A stretch of 64,000 nt of DNA from Sitta carolinensis (GCA_032173965.1 CM063284.1:134394625-134458624); one strand, 5' to 3'. Shown: positions 25,391 through 38,605, numbered from the stretch's first letter. Numbers and translations: made by a program. Notes: generated by a model from the sequence alone, not told the origin.

Positions 25391-28300
25391 TGGGCTGGGA
25401 TGGCAGGTGATTGAGAATGACCGTGACTGAATGGACATAAAGCATTAACAGCTGTTGGACTTCTCTCTCCTTCTATCTCTCCCCCCAACCCCTTCTTTCC
25501 CCCTCCTCACTCCCTTTTGACTGTACTTTTTAAACAAATATAAGTACTTTGTTTCCTGGGTACTCACAGTCTACTAAATGCCAGTCCAAGAGCATGTTAA
25601 TGAACTGCTCTAGATTTCAGAGAATAATGATGCATGTCAAAACCCCAAACCTGTTCTCAAATCCCTGTGTTAGAGGCTGCAGAAGTAGTTTCCAAATGTT
25701 GCAGGTAAAAGCTTGTATCAAAAACTAATATTCTTTTAAAATTCAAAGATAGCTTTGGTATTGGTTTATGAGCTGTGGTATGAGACCTGTCTAGGGACTT
25801 TGTTAACCTTTTAACTTAGATGAGCTGCTTCTTGCTTGAATTCCAAGTAGAAGTTTATGTTGAGGGGGCCTTAAATAAATCTGTGTGCCTTGAGTAAGGG
25901 ATTAAGAATTTTTTATGGCACCATCTTCAGTTTTATGACCTTTTCCTTAAGAGTGTGACTTTTTTTTTCTTTAAAAGTGTGTTCTTTGCAGGCATCTTGA
26001 ATTATCCCTAGATGTCCAAGTTGAAGGTACAGATTCTGTGTCTATTTTCATGGCCAAGTCCTATGGACAACATGGAAGTGTGTGTTCTGGTGATCTTCTG
26101 GGACATTTTCCCACCATGTGGGGTATAATCATGTAGAAAATATTGCTGAAAATATTGAGCTTTCCTGTTGAAAGCGTGATCTAGGACAAGATAGAAAATA
26201 TTTTGCAGTAATTGTTGAGAGATCTTGGCCAAGATCTGCATTTGTTCAGGTGTCTAACTCTTTTCTATTTTGTAGTTTGTAAAGTTAAACATATCTGTGG
26301 GAGCAGGGTTTAATTTTTAATTAAACTGGTAGTTACATTGCTGGATAACAGTATAATGCTACTCACTCCAATAAGTGAGCTTTAAGGTGGTATGCTAGTT
26401 CAAAACTACCTTGCATCAATTAAACAAGGGTTTTATTTGTGAGTTTACCTGGGATTGTGGAGTCATGAAGTCTTGAACAGGGATCTCTCAATTCCATTTT
26501 ATGAAGGGACACTTTGAAGGAAGGAGTTGATGCTGTTTGGATATACAGATCTGGTGTTTTTATGGTATTATTTTGGGTGTAGTGAAAACTGATGTGATAA
26601 ATGCTTTGGAGAACTCACCATGTCAGCCTGTGCTAAGGGCTGAACTGTCAGGATGAGTTTTGTATACTGGAAATAGGAAAGAATAGTTTCTTTTTGAGAC
26701 CAAATGTAAGTATTTTGTATTGGCAGCAAACCTGGTTAGGACTGTGTATGTAGTGCAGTTTAATTTGGAGACTGATTATGTATGGTGTTCGTAAGAAGAG
26801 GGAAAAGGAAGAGTTTCTGAAATAGTACTTTTAAGGACAATATTTGAAGGCAGAAGGGGAGGATAAAGGAATTCATTAGCAATGTTTCTTAAGTTGAGGA
26901 GGAGTTTCATGGTCTCTCTTCAGAGAATGTGCAGAATCCTTTCTTTCCTTTTTGGTTTTTTTTTCCCCCCCACTGTCTGGGGTTCTGCTGCTGCTATCAA
27001 AAACGAATAACAAAATTGGGAATCAATGTGAAATCTTAAGTTCTCCAATCATTAGTTTCTTCTGCGTGATACAGTCATTCTGTATGATTCTTTCCTTCTT
27101 GTATCAGGTTACCAAACAAAGAATTAAAAAAAAATATTCTCTCCCTTACCATCAGCCTTCCCTATTGCTTTGTAACCCTTCCTGAAATTGCAGAGGAAGA
27201 GTTAATAATGGAACTAGCTCTAGTGCATGTTACATACCTATTCTCACTTCCTCTTCACACTTCAAAACCCTTCACAGAGGATTTTAGAATGGGAAAATGC
27301 TAAATCAGCTCTTTCCCTGTCCTTGGCTTCTGAGCTTTTTTTGTCATTGTGCTATGGAAAAAAGGATCAGACTCCAAACCTTTAAGCAGTAGCTGCATTT
27401 GGAAATAATCTAAAGTAAAGAGATGTCTTTGTGCAATAAGGAACACCATTGTTACCCTTTGTGTTCTGAAATGACAAATTATTGCCCCTTGACAGTAAAT
27501 TTGAAATCAGATAACTGAGATTCAGTGGATGATTTTTATCTCCAGAGTCCATGTAAATTTGTTGTATGCAGTGTGTTGTGCACAGTGTTTGTAGGAGTAT
27601 GGCTCAGCTCAGAGTTATATCTAGCCGCGTGTGGATAATTTGAAGATCTGGCATTTAATGATACCAGAGGGGAAAAATGCCTGATTAGTCTTAAAAATTT
27701 CCTGGTTATTTCCAATTTGACATTATTATTGTAAAGCTAAATTGTTCTCCATTTTAACGTAACTTTCTACACTTTCATTTAGAATGGTTCTAGATGTAAG
27801 TTAAAGTATATATGATGGAGAGGGCAACCTTCCCCCTCCTTCACATCGTCCCCCTCCAGCCACTATTTGTACTTCCAGGTATGAAAATACAGTATAAAGA
27901 TTCCATTTGCTGCTCAACTCTGTGAAGACCCTGGAAAAAGAAGCTTTTGGTGTTGATGTCCCTTTCTTCATTTTTTCCTCTTTATTCATCTTTTATTAAG
28001 GAACAAAGGAGAGGTAGCAAAACATTTTTAGGCCTTGGTTAAATAGATGTATTTGAGATAGTTATGGCTGGTGTGTCTCACCCATTGAACATATTACTTT
28101 TTTTGTATTTGATATTATTCAAGTGTGAAGATTATTTTGCACATTTAAAAAGAGCAGAAAGGAAAGCAGTTGCTCATGAATTCCAGATTTCTCTATGTTT
28201 TAGTTTGTTTCTAAAATTTTGCTAGGAAGAAATCTGTTTTATGAAGAATTAGTTTTTTTTTAAATCGATACTCTAGGGCTTTGATAACATCTGAAATCTT

Positions 28301-31300
28301 TAGTTGAATATCTTGCATTTTGTAGTGTCCTGCCCTATATGGTACTTTATGTGCACCTATAAACTAGCATTTCTCATTCAGATTTAAAGGTTTCTTGTTA
28401 TGTTATAAATTATAATCAAAATTACACAACATTGATTGGAGTAAAGGACAAAAGGTACTTTCCAGTCTCAAACACATAATTTAAAGCTATTATTTGAAGA
28501 AGGAGTTTCAGCCACTGTCACTCCTTTGGAGACTTTTTTTCTTTTAACTAATACTTGTTTACATTTCTAAGACAGGCACCAATTTAAACCTTTCTGAGCA
28601 CAAGTACTAGTACAATTTAGTTTCAAAAATTCCCCTAAATAGTTTACTGTGTGCTAATTGTAGTAATTTCAGATGTTCAGGTCATGTGTACATGTGGATG
28701 TTTAAACATTGAAAGAACAGAGCATGCATCAATTTTTTATGTTTTCCATATTTACCAGAAAGGGACAAATTGGAAAACATTGTGATTTTTTTTTACACCT
28801 GTTTGTAGTAACATCTAAACAGTAAATATCTACTTTGTGTATGTATCATCAAATATATTCACAATCAACCACTTGATCTTTCTGTCATATGGTTTTTAAG
28901 AATTCTTTTTAGGTCACCTGTTAATTTATGAATTCTCAGTGAGTGAACTAGGACAGATACTCAGGCAAGAACAAAGGCACATCTGAAGACTTATTCCTGA
29001 AGCCTGGTGTAGTTTACAGAGGCTATAGTGAGGTATACTGGCAACCATGAAATCCTACTGTACTTAGCACAGATATAGTTCATATCAGCTTCATAATACT
29101 GCACTTTATTATTAATCAATGTATATAGACTCAGTTTTAATACAGAAACAAATCAGCAAGCCTCATTTTTTTCTGTCCTAAATTCCCATATTTGAAAAGC
29201 AGAATTAAAAAAATTGCTATGGTTTATTTCTCATAATTATGAATTTAATTTCAAAGTCATGCCTTGCTTTATTTCAAGTATTTCTCTTCAGCTAAGTACT
29301 GAACCCACGTGGGACACTGCCTCCTCCCCACCCCAGTCTTCACCTTGGATTTAATGATGGTTTTACATCAAGTTAGGTGGCTTTCTGAAATTTTAATTTA
29401 TAATTGAATTTACCTAACTCAAACAACAGTATGACTTGCTTACTCACTTAAAGCTTCACTTAAATATCTAGTCCTCAGATACTTGTTCAGACACTGAGTT
29501 AGGGAAAAATTGATGTGGGCTCATTTACAGCCATAGACAAAGCAGCAGGAGATCTCACTGCTACCTGCGAATGAAATTCATGGTGCTGTTGGCAAAACAC
29601 CAAATTTAGGTCCTGACTTAGGGTTTCAGTTACATTTAAATAATACATATTATTAAAGATGTGATAACGTGGACATAGGTAACAAAGGTATCAGTATAGA
29701 CAAATCCTTAGGTGCCCCTTTTCTCCCAACAGACACTTCACTGTAGCCCTCTTTGTAAGTGAAAGATTAATGGGGAAATATTTGTGGTGTAGGTTCTTCA
29801 GGAGGAAGCTATCATGTTTGCCACTAGAAATAGCATCTTCCAAGCGCTGAAAAGAGGGTTTGAGGATTGCGGTGCTATGTAAACCAGCAAATTCTCCTGA
29901 GGTTCCAGAGCAAGGTCTAAGGGATGACTGGAAACAACTTTCTGGTCTGCTGATGCTGGTGAAAAATAAGGCTCTTTATGGTGGATGTCTCTCAGCCTTT
30001 CTTGTTCTTCTTAATCTACTTTGCCACTGCTGCATCTTGCAGAAGAGGCTGCTGTCTTGAATGTGGTAGAGTGGAATTTAAATAGAACAAAGCATCTAAA
30101 TAGAGAGGAGGCCCTTGAGGAATAATGGGAAGGATTTGTCCCTGCTGGCACATGCGGTATTCAGACCTGTGTGAAATTATTACAGCATGCAACCTATATG
30201 GCATTATACTTTCTGTGTTTCTCCTTTGGACACATCATCTAAATCATCACTAGACCACACCTCAGCAACTGTAACTACCTAGTTTTTCACTTTGCCTTGC
30301 TCAGTGGCTTGCTTTGGCTCAGGGGAGCTAACAGGGAGCTGACAGTGTTGTGGGGACATACATTTCCTTTCATGATTCAGAGGTCTGTAGCAACTCAGTC
30401 AAAAATAAAAGAATCCTATAAGCAAATAAAATGTGAATTGAATACAAGGTTCCTGATTTATCTAAAAGCATTCACTAAAAGTACTTCATTTCTTTTACTG
30501 CTGCAATAAAATAATTTTACAGTTAGTAGCATATAACTTACAGGAGTGACAAATTTGGTACTTAAAAAATATTTAGGTTAAAAAAACCTGTCACTTCCAG
30601 TAAGTCATTTTTAGAGTGTAATCACTTTAATTCTCCTCTCTAATTTTATCACCAAGAGACAAGCTCCAAGCCCCCTAACCTCCTGTAAAAATCTTTGTGC
30701 TGCTGCTCGTGGTGGCTTCCAGTCGGAGTGACAGAATGGGGATCGAGGCTGGCATGGCTGGTGGAGGAACAAGGGAAACGTGTCTTCATATCTAGCAGTC
30801 TAAGTGGTAGATAAACATCGTTAATGTCAGGTCACTTGCAGTCTAAGTTTAACATAAAGCAGTAACTTGTCAGAAAATACAGCACAAAACTTATGACATG
30901 TCCTACTTGGACTGGAAGAACTGTAAGCATGTGGTGACAGTAATACTGCATTGGCACAGCTATTGATTTAAAGAGTTGTTTACAGCCCTGCAGAAGACAG
31001 GCTATTTGAGCTTTACTCAGGGTATCTGTTCTCTTAGAGTGGTCTGCCGTCACTATAACACAGCGAAGCACGGTTTGCGTTGTAGTGTTACAGAGTAGCA
31101 TCACTGAGGCAATAGCAGCCTGTGAGGAGGGGAGGACAGTCTTAGTTTCAGGGTAATCCAGCATTGCTGGAGTCCAAACAAAACATGTCCTGTCTCTCTT
31201 TGCTTTCCCCACTATGATTTTCAGGCATTAAGCAGCTACCAAATCTGAGTAGCTTATTGGTCCACCATTCAGGTATTTCTTTCAGTTGAATTCGTGACTT

Positions 31301-31416
31301 GTAATTAATTATTTGATGTTTTATTGGAAACTTCATCAGAAAACTCAGGATATGCAGGAATAAAAATATAAGAAGCAAAAAGAACAGAATAAGTTGAGAA
31401 AAAAATTTTATACTGG
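25391..31416. other. AT-rich noncoding DNA, no gene seen
   Basis: No exon with convincing splice sites, no CpG cluster and no recognised repeat. A slightly CpG-richer patch around 30690-31090 has a 126-codon minus-strand frame (30832-31212) without recognisable domains. It could be conserved noncoding sequence or chance. Confidence 0.5.
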
Positions 31417-31640
31417 ATAGAATCATGGAATGGTTAGAGTAGGAAAGGACCTTAAAGATGATCTACTTCCAACCCCTCTTCCCTGGTCAAGGACACCTTC
31501 CAGTAGACAAGGTTTCTCAAAAACCCATCCAAACTGCCCTGGAATACTTCCAGAAATTTGTCATTCACAGTTTCTTTGGGCAGTCTGTTCTAGTACTGCA
31601 CTACCTTCATGGAACAACATGACTCTTTGTTCATATATCA
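31417..31640 (-). mobile_element. CR1 LINE 3'-end fragment
   Basis: The plus strand reads ATAGAATCATGGAATGGTTAG then AGGAAAGGACCTTAAAGATG, CTTCCAACCCCTCTTCCCTG and CCTTCCAGTAGACAAGG, all matching the reverse-complement CR1 3' region. About 220 bp survive before similarity fades near CTCTTTGTTCATATATC. It is moderately diverged and contains no intact coding sequence. Confidence 0.9.
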
Positions 31641-32654
31641 AGAAAATTAATTTTTCTATTTATTAAACACCTTTTTCTCCCTTCTTCCATTTTATTAGTA
31701 TTGGATTTTGTAGTCCTGAAATTAGGGCAGCCACTTAGAAAGGTAGGGAGCTGAGTTCTTATCTTTCTTCCAGAACTGATGGTATTCAGAATGAACTGAT
31801 TCTTTATTCAAAAATATGCTAAATTCTGGAGGAGCACACAGAAATCCACATCTCTCTGTCCTTAAGTAATGATCATAGCAAAGGTGCTATGTACATCATA
31901 AATTCTTGGTTAACAAGTTTTTATTATTAAAGGATGGATAGAGAATTTCCCTGTCTCTCTTAAGTAGTTCTGAAGGCAAAAGAAATCAATTTGTGTCTTC
32001 TAAGGGTTAAAAAAAATGGGAGCCATGTTTCCTGTTCCTAGATGAGAGGTTTTATGAAATTATGGTCACTATCACAAGTTTCATTGTGAAAGCAAGTGTG
32101 CCAGCTGTGCTCTGTGCTGTACTCTGCACTATTCAGGTATGTTTGGTTTGCTCTGAGGGTAGAGAATGTCTTACTTTATATCTTTGCATTTTGATAGATT
32201 TCCACCTGAGAATGCAACTGCATTTGAGTTTAGACACCTATGGAATCAGAATAAGAGACTTCCAGATGTATGTAATGATAAGCAGCTGCTGAAGTAAGAT
32301 TTTCTACATCCTTTTCTTCAGTGTTGCTACCTGTATTCCACTGAACCTCAATTAAGAACTAAATTATTAAGTCTTGACCTTGTTCTGATTTGTATTTAAA
32401 ATATGTTTTACAGATCAGAAAGAGAAAGCATGAATAACTGACATGAGTTATGAATAAGAGCGAAGCTGTGCTTTTTATTTAGATTACTATGCAAAACATT
32501 TTCCTTTCACTGATAATGTTTTTTAAATGTAATTAGACTTTTTCATCCAGGAGAGCCCTCCTTCAGGAAGACATTAATTATTAATGTATCAATTATTAAT
32601 TAATATTTATTAATTAATAACTGTGAGTAATTCTATTTAGAATTCAGTAATTTA
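31641..32654. other. Noncoding DNA with AT-rich TTAATTAA-type patch
   Basis: Ordinary AT-rich sequence. At about 32570-32625 a dense run of TTAATTATTAAT-like motifs forms a self-complementary AT-rich patch. No gene is seen. Confidence 0.5.
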
Positions 32655-34180
32655 TATTGGGAGGTACCTCTTGAGCTCATCTAGTCTAACCCCAGCTCAA
32701 AGCTGGGCTGACTTATATCAGGTTGCTCAGGGCCTTGCTTGGTCAGGGTTTAAAGATCATAAAAAATGGAGAACCTGAAGATGTCCTCAGCAGTGCTCAA
32801 GGTTTGATTTCCTTGCTTAGCTGTTCTAGTATTTGCCTACCGTGTGTTGTTGAAATTATTAAAATTTTACCTTGTCGGAATGCTTGTTTGTTTCTTCTTG
32901 CCTTTTTCCTGATTCCAATAGGAGAGTGGTTTTGTGTTCCAATTATATGTTTGCATACAGCAGTTAAAGCCTTGTAGCCTCCCTGTCCTAGCACTGGTCT
33001 TCCCAGGTCTTTCAGCGCCTCTTGATGCAGTGCCCTAGCAGTCCTGTGGTCCTCTACCAGACTTAGCCCAGCATGTTTATGTATGTCCTGCTCATCAGAC
33101 TCCTTCAGAGCCCTGGAGGCTGCTGGCCTTCACTGCTGCAAGAGCACCCTGAGGATACAAGTCCAAACAGTCTACTCACAGATTCATTTTAGCAAAGTAA
33201 CTTTCCAGCTGGGCAGTGCCCAACTTGTACTGTTGCATGGGGCCCAGCCTGTGCTGGGTACTGGACTTAGCATTTGCCTTGGTTGAACTTCAGTTGGTTT
33301 CTGTCAGCCCATTTCTCTAGGTTGTTATGGTCTCTTAGCAGCAGCTGTGCCCTCCAGTGATTCTCAGCTGCTCCCACCAATTTGATACCATTTGCAATCC
33401 TGAAGGGCAGTAATTCCTAGTGTCCATACCATTAATAATTGTGTTAGAAAGCATTGGCCCTAGATAGCCCCTTGAGAGATGCTGCTAGTAACTGGACTTC
33501 ATACTGCTGTTCTCATTACTTTGATGCAATGGTTCAACCAGCTTTGTAATCTATCCATAAGTTCATATTTCAGCAATATGTTTATGAGAATACTCTATGG
33601 TCAACCTTCTTAAAGTCCAGCAAAATACCCACTGCTGTTCCCTCTTACCTGCTGGGCCAGTCATCTCATCGTAGGAGTCAGGGAGGTTGGTCAGGTATGA
33701 TTTGCCTTAAGAAAATTTCTGTCAAGTGTTCCAAACCACCGTCTGACATTGTTCTTGGTCATGGCAATGAGGAGAATTTGCCTCATACTATTCCCAGGCA
33801 TGTAGTTTGGGTTAAAAACCCCTTAGTACCCTTCTCCTTATCTTAATGCTTGGTCTACCATTTGCTTGTTTCTAATCATAGGGGAACTTGCTTTTTTACA
33901 GGTGCTACAGCATTTCAAAGCTATGGAGAATGGAATCTTAGCTGACATTGGTCAGCTGCCTCATCATCTTTGGATGTAACTCATCTGGTCCCATGGACAT
34001 ATATTTTTATGTCCAGCTCGCTTAAGTGCTCCCTTACTTAATCTTTCAATCCTGCAGATAATGCTGTAGACTACTAGGCTCAGGAACTGAGGAAGCCTGA
34101 TGACACACCCTAGAATTAAAACCTGAACCAAAGAAGGCAGTTAGGGCCTCAGCATTTTTTTATGTTCATAATTACTATTA
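32655..34180 (-). mobile_element. CR1 LINE, about 1.5 kb, including decayed reverse-transcriptase region
   Basis: The 3' end lies at the low coordinate (GGGAGGTACCTCTTGAGCTC then ATCTAGTCTAACCCCAGCTC). Further on the plus strand matches the reverse complement of CR1 ORF2: CAGCTGGGCAGTGCCCAACT and CAGCCCATTTCTCTAGG (about 33210-33325), CACCAATTTGATACCATTTG (33375), GGTCAGGTATGATTTGCC (about 33690) and ACCAAAGAAGGCAGTTAGG near 34128-34146. The reading frame is broken by many stops and indels, so it cannot encode a working protein. A weakly matching part around 32760-33000 may be a decayed segment or another insertion. It may continue weakly to about 34320. Confidence 0.85.
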
Positions 34181-34948
34181 TCTCTGACTGTCAAGACCAC
34201 ATTTTGTGGTTTGGGTTTGTTTTTTTGGTTTTTTTTTTTCATTTTAATTTTGCTGGCTATGTTCCTGCCGAAGTATATTTTCCTGCCCTTCAAATCTCTC
34301 CTTATTTTTTAACTCTAGGTAAGAACAGCATTACATGAAATGCATAGATAGTCCTTTTAATTTTATCTTATCTTATCTAAATATAGTAATCTCTAAGTTA
34401 GTTTAAGGTAGTCTTTAGTCAATGAAGTGAGATAAGCACCTTTGCTCCTTCCATTTTCAGATAGTTATCTACAAGAAAGGGGATAATTTTACCTCGTGGA
34501 ACATGTCTCAGTTTACATCGGACAGAACAAGGATGTATAGCTTATACCTGACATCAAGTTTTTAGAAGGCACAAGTCAATATTAAACTGTTAAGTGTGAT
34601 TTAATCAGCCAATTTTTGAAATTCAAGTATAATACATACTCACATTCTCTCCTGAGCTGGCTTGCTTCCTCAGTGTCAGAGGGTAGAGTTTCTGTAGGGT
34701 TTTCTATTTGGTATTTCTTGATAATATTTATGTTGTTATTTTGTTTAATTTACAGGATCATGAAATAAGATTAGTTAAACACAAGAAAATATAATTGGGG
34801 CCAAATTCTACTCCTCAGACTTCAAAACTGGCTAATGTGTTTAAATGTATATTTAACATTTTTGTTTTGTATAAAATATATTTGAAAGCACACTCGAATG
34901 GCCAACTCTAATATCAGGAAAGCTGTCAATGAAAACGTGCTTGTTCTG
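34181..34948. other. Noncoding DNA with T/GT-rich tract
   Basis: It begins with a possible weak continuation of the CR1 element and a GT/T-rich run (about 34206-34240), then unremarkable AT-rich sequence. No gene is seen. Confidence 0.5.
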
Positions 34949-35571
34949 TGTTGGAACCCAGAACATTCCTCTGGCTGACCTGGGTGATCAGAGACCCTGG
35001 CAGGGGTCTCAGAGACCCTGGCATGGAGTCAAAAACACCTGTGCATTTGACTTGAGCCCATGGAAAAAATTACCAACTTTGTATGAAAAATTACAAAACA
35101 CTAGAGGTTGAGTAGAGTGATAGTTAACTTGGCACAGGGTGAAAATGTAGATTTTTAGGGGTTTTATAATGGGGGTTTAGGGACAAAGATGGAGAATTCT
35201 GGGTGTGTCCCTGGGCTGCTTCTTTGTCTTTTAGCCTCCATCTTCTGCAGTGTTCGTGGCACATTTCGATAGGTTTAGAGTAAAAGTATCCTGTCTAATA
35301 AAGTAGATAGGTATTGGAAAACTATTGTAAACAACAAATACTTAGATTTTAGTATAAAAGATAAACACTGCTCGGAGGGTGCTAGTCTGCTTGGTTTCGG
35401 CTTGCAAGTCGGACCTCTGCAAGCCAGAGCCACAATGTACTAGATAACGAACAATAAACAAATCCTTGAACAAGAGAACAAGGAGATCTTGGGCTGTTCT
35501 TCTGCGCTGGGCTGGGAAAAACAGAGACTTTGAGCAATTCTTGGGTCACAGCAACAGCACAAAACCCGAGA
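34949..35571 (+). mobile_element. Solo retroviral LTR with TATA box and poly(A) signal
   Basis: Seen: a block beginning TGTTGGAACCCAG at 34949, with TATAAAAG at 35353-35360 and AATAAA at 35453-35458, about 100 bp apart, as expected for the U3/R/U5 layout of a plus-strand LTR. U3 contains a 15-bp direct repeat (TCAGAGACCCTGGCA at 34988-35002 and 35009-35023), an enhancer-like duplication. The 3' end is uncertain: CAACA at 35556 would complement the TGTTG start, but a 6-bp direct repeat GTTCTG (34943-34948 and 35572-35577) brackets the longer extent to 35571. No gag, pol or env sequence is adjacent, so this is a solo LTR of an avian ERV whose family I cannot fix. Confidence 0.75.
35353..35360 (+). 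promoter_or_regulatory. TATA box of the solo LTR
   Basis: TATAAAAG sits about 100 bp upstream of the LTR's AATAAA. This spacing places the transcription start near 35380 and R between there and about 35475. Confidence 0.6.
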
Positions 35572-35691
35572 GTTCTGAGAGTAAAGAGAAGTACTGCCAA
35601 AATTTTGATAAACAGTTTATAGGAAGGGTATTTTTAGAGAATTTACAAAGCAGAAAGACAATAAAATGTCATAATATTCCTTTCAGTGCAG

Positions 35692-35715
35692 AAAAAAAAA
35701 AAAAAAAAAAAAAAA
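35692..35715 (+). repeat. A24 tract
   Basis: Twenty-four uninterrupted A. An AATAAA at 35660-35665 precedes it by 26 nt, which is the geometry of a polyadenylated transcript end, but no target-site duplication was found. Confidence 0.85.
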
Positions 35716-37117
35716 GTTGTGAATGTCTGTAGGGTTAAGGTGTCTTAAATCTTACCTTCTGCTTTTGCACAGAGTTGCTTCATGAATAAGTAAGTCAGAC
35801 GGGGAAAGGCTGCTCTAAATTTGAATAGCAGAGTTCTTTTTACCTAAGTTAAAGTGTCTGTAGCTTGATTTCTTTTTTTCTCTGCACATACTGAGCAATG
35901 CAATTGCAGTTACAGTCTGAGGATGGTAGGTCATCAAACCTCTGGAAATCACATTCATATCATAGTATATTTAAAGGAAAATAAAACAGTAGATACATTT
36001 TTCTTATTTTTTCCGATTTATGTCTCTTTTTGTGAATGCATGACTCCCTAGGGCTTTTGAGGCAATGTAATTAATGTTTGTAATGATATTATTGTTTATT
36101 GCAAAAACTGTCATGCACTGTGAGCCTCACTAGAAGCACAGAGTCATCAGGAACATGGGACATGGCTATTTCCACAGCTTTTATATCTTGGGACCCACAT
36201 TCAGTTAAAATAACCAGGGAACAGATCCTGAGATGAAAACAATGAATTGGTTTGATGCTGAACCTTTGATGATATTGCCTCCATAGGGCTTAAAAATGTG
36301 AAATACAACATATTTCCAAAAGCCATGACAAGCAGAGGCTCTAGGGAATGACATCCAGTGAATTGTTTCTATCATGACATTAATTTAATGTACAATGCAG
36401 TCAGTCCACTTTTCTATATATTGGATGCTATGTGATTATATTAGTTTCATTTTCTCCTGGAGCTTCTTTTATTAAGTTGTATAAATCATGTTAGTACAGT
36501 AGCCATGAGTAACTTATAATTCTGCTTGTTCACAAAATTTGTTACATGTAACCATAGGCTGTATGATCCCTTCCTATAGGGGTTATTCTGAGCTGGAAAA
36601 ATGTAGTAGGGGATTGTTTAGCTTTTTCTGTAGTTTGTCTTAAATAGAAGGGCATTTCCTTCATTAGGCTGATGCAAACAGCAAGCTAATGTTTCACGGT
36701 CTGTTAAAAGCTCAAGTTTGAGGGAGTCTTAAATGAGGTGCTCTATTCTTCAATCTCTGTGATGCTTTTGCAGAGAAGAATAAGGAAAACTTAAAAGTAT
36801 TGTGTTAGTGTTTGATATTTTTCCCATCATCTGCCTTCTCCTAAGGGTATTGTTACAACTTTACCATTCTGCTTTAATAACAGCTACATGTGCGGCTGTT
36901 TTTAAACAGCCAAACCATTCATGCTATGCTTAGACTATTTAAAAATAAGTTTACTAAGTAAAACATGAAGGGAAATGATAGATTTATAAAATGTATAAAT
37001 TAAAAGACAGAAGAAAACATCCAGTTTGAAAAACCATAAAGCAAAAGGTATATTTTAGGGCTGAATTCAGTTACAGTTTGAAGAGCAGATTATGTTTAAA
37101 CCAATATTTTTTCCTAT
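35716..37117. other. AT-rich noncoding DNA, no gene seen
   Basis: No recognised repeats, exons or CpG cluster. Confidence 0.55.
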
Positions 37118-38084
37118 AGTAATTCAGTTTGGAAGGGACCTCAGGACATCTTTCATCTGGTCTTATTCTCAAAGTGTGGTTGCTCTGAGATCAGACCAGG
37201 AGCATTGGGTCTTTATCCTGTTGAATCTTGAAAATCTCCAAGTATGGGGATGCCATGTACTTTGGCACAGCCTGTTCCAATACTTAGCTATTCTGATGAT
37301 AAAATGTGTCTATTCATATCCATTCCGAATCTTTCTTGTTCAAATTCATGTCTAGTGTTTCTTGTCCTCCTGGCATGTATCACTGTGAAGAGCCTGCCTG
37401 TACCTTCATGATGATCTCTCAATATTGCAAGCTTTCCTCATGAAGTCTTTACTTATTTAGTCTAAACAAGTTTAGTTCCCTCTGCCTGCTCCAGCCTCCT
37501 CACCATTTTGAGAGTCTTTTTCTTGACTGCTTCAGTTTGTCAACACCTTACAAAGGAATCCCCAGGATTGGAATATAGTATTCCAGATGTAGTCTAACAA
37601 AGAGAGGAGGATAATCACTTCCCTTGATTTTGTGGCTGTGCTTCTGTTAATATAGCCCAGGAAGCTGTTGACCTTCTTTGGTGCCAGGGCATATTGTTGG
37701 TGCATGTTCAGCTTTCTGTCAACAAACACCCCCCAGTGTTTCCAGCAGAGCTGTTGCCCAGCTGGGCAGTGCCTGTACTACTGCAAGGGTTCCTTCCTTC
37801 TCATACCCAGGACGTTAAATTTGTCCTTGTCAAGTTTCATGAGGTTCCAGTAAGCTTGTTCATCCCAATTGTCTAGGTAGCTCTGAATGACAGACAAGGC
37901 TTCCTTTGCATGGATTCCATCCCAGTTTGACATTATCTGCAAGTCTGATGACATTGCATAGCAACCTTTCCTCCAGGTCATTTACTAAGACATTAAACAA
38001 CACAGTTCCTAGTATACTCACCTTCTTATCAAACTCCAGGATTAGGATGACCTAGTAACCAGTACCAGCTGAGCCCAAATGCCA
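37118..38084 (-). mobile_element. Old CR1 LINE fragment
   Basis: The plus strand shows the reverse-complement CR1 order. TTTGGAAGGGACCTCAGGAC is near 37129 and AGCCTGTTCCAATACTTAGC near 37268. These are followed by CTGCCTGCTCCAGCCTCCTC, TCCAGATGTAGTCTAACAAAG, AGCCCAGGAAGCTGTTGACC and TTTCATGAGGTTCC (37836-37849). TAAGACATTAAACAACACAG lies near 37986-38005. It is diverged and frame-broken, and is older-looking than the 25 kb and 31 kb copies. Confidence 0.8.
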
Positions 38085-38605
38085 CAGAATCATTGTGTCA
38101 CAGAATGACTGAAGTTCTTCAGGTCACCTACTTGAACCCTTCTGCTTAAGAAGGGCTACCTAGAGCTGATCTCATGATTATTCTCACTCCTTTTGAGCAT
38201 CTCCAAGGAGGGAGACTGCACAACTGCTCTGGACAATATCTCAGTCACATCACGGTGAAGAAGTGTTTCCTGACATACAAACCTCCAATGCTTCAGTTTG
38301 GGCCCAGTGTTCCTAGTCCTGTCACTGGGCACCACGGAAGAGAGCCTGTCTCAGTCTTATTTGCATTGTTCCTTCAAGTATGCATGGATTAGATTTACAT
38401 GAGTTTTCTCTTTTCTGGGTTAAAAAGTCCCTACTCTCTCAGCCTGTCCTCATTTGAGAGATGTGCTGGTCCTTTAATCATCTTTATAGCCCTTTGATGG
38501 ACTATATTCAGTATGTCCATGTCTGTCTTGTGTGGGTAAGCCCTGAACCAGGTACAATACTCCTGGTGTAGCCTTACCAGTGATGAGTAGAGAAAATTAA
38601 CTTTT
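38085..38605 (-). mobile_element. CR1 LINE 3' fragment, separate from its neighbour
   Basis: A second CR1 3' terminus starts here (CACAGAATCATTGTGTCACAG then AATGACTGAAG). It is followed by the usual order: GAGCATCTCCAAGGAGGGAG, CCTAGTCCTGTCACTGGGC, CTCTCAGCCTGTCCTCATTTG and CTGGTGTAGCCTTACCAGTG. Because a new 3' tail follows an internal CR1 position at 38084, this is a distinct insertion beside, or nested in, the older copy. Confidence 0.85.

Noticed and set aside
30832..31212. 126-codon minus-strand open frame with hydrophobic end
   Set aside because: No domain or splice support; the upstream and downstream sequence is ordinary AT-rich DNA. It could be a conserved noncoding patch, but nothing shows it is a gene.
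34949..35715. Full-length endogenous retrovirus
   Set aside because: Only one LTR is present. No primer-binding site followed by gag, pol or env sequence, and no second LTR, is visible in the window.
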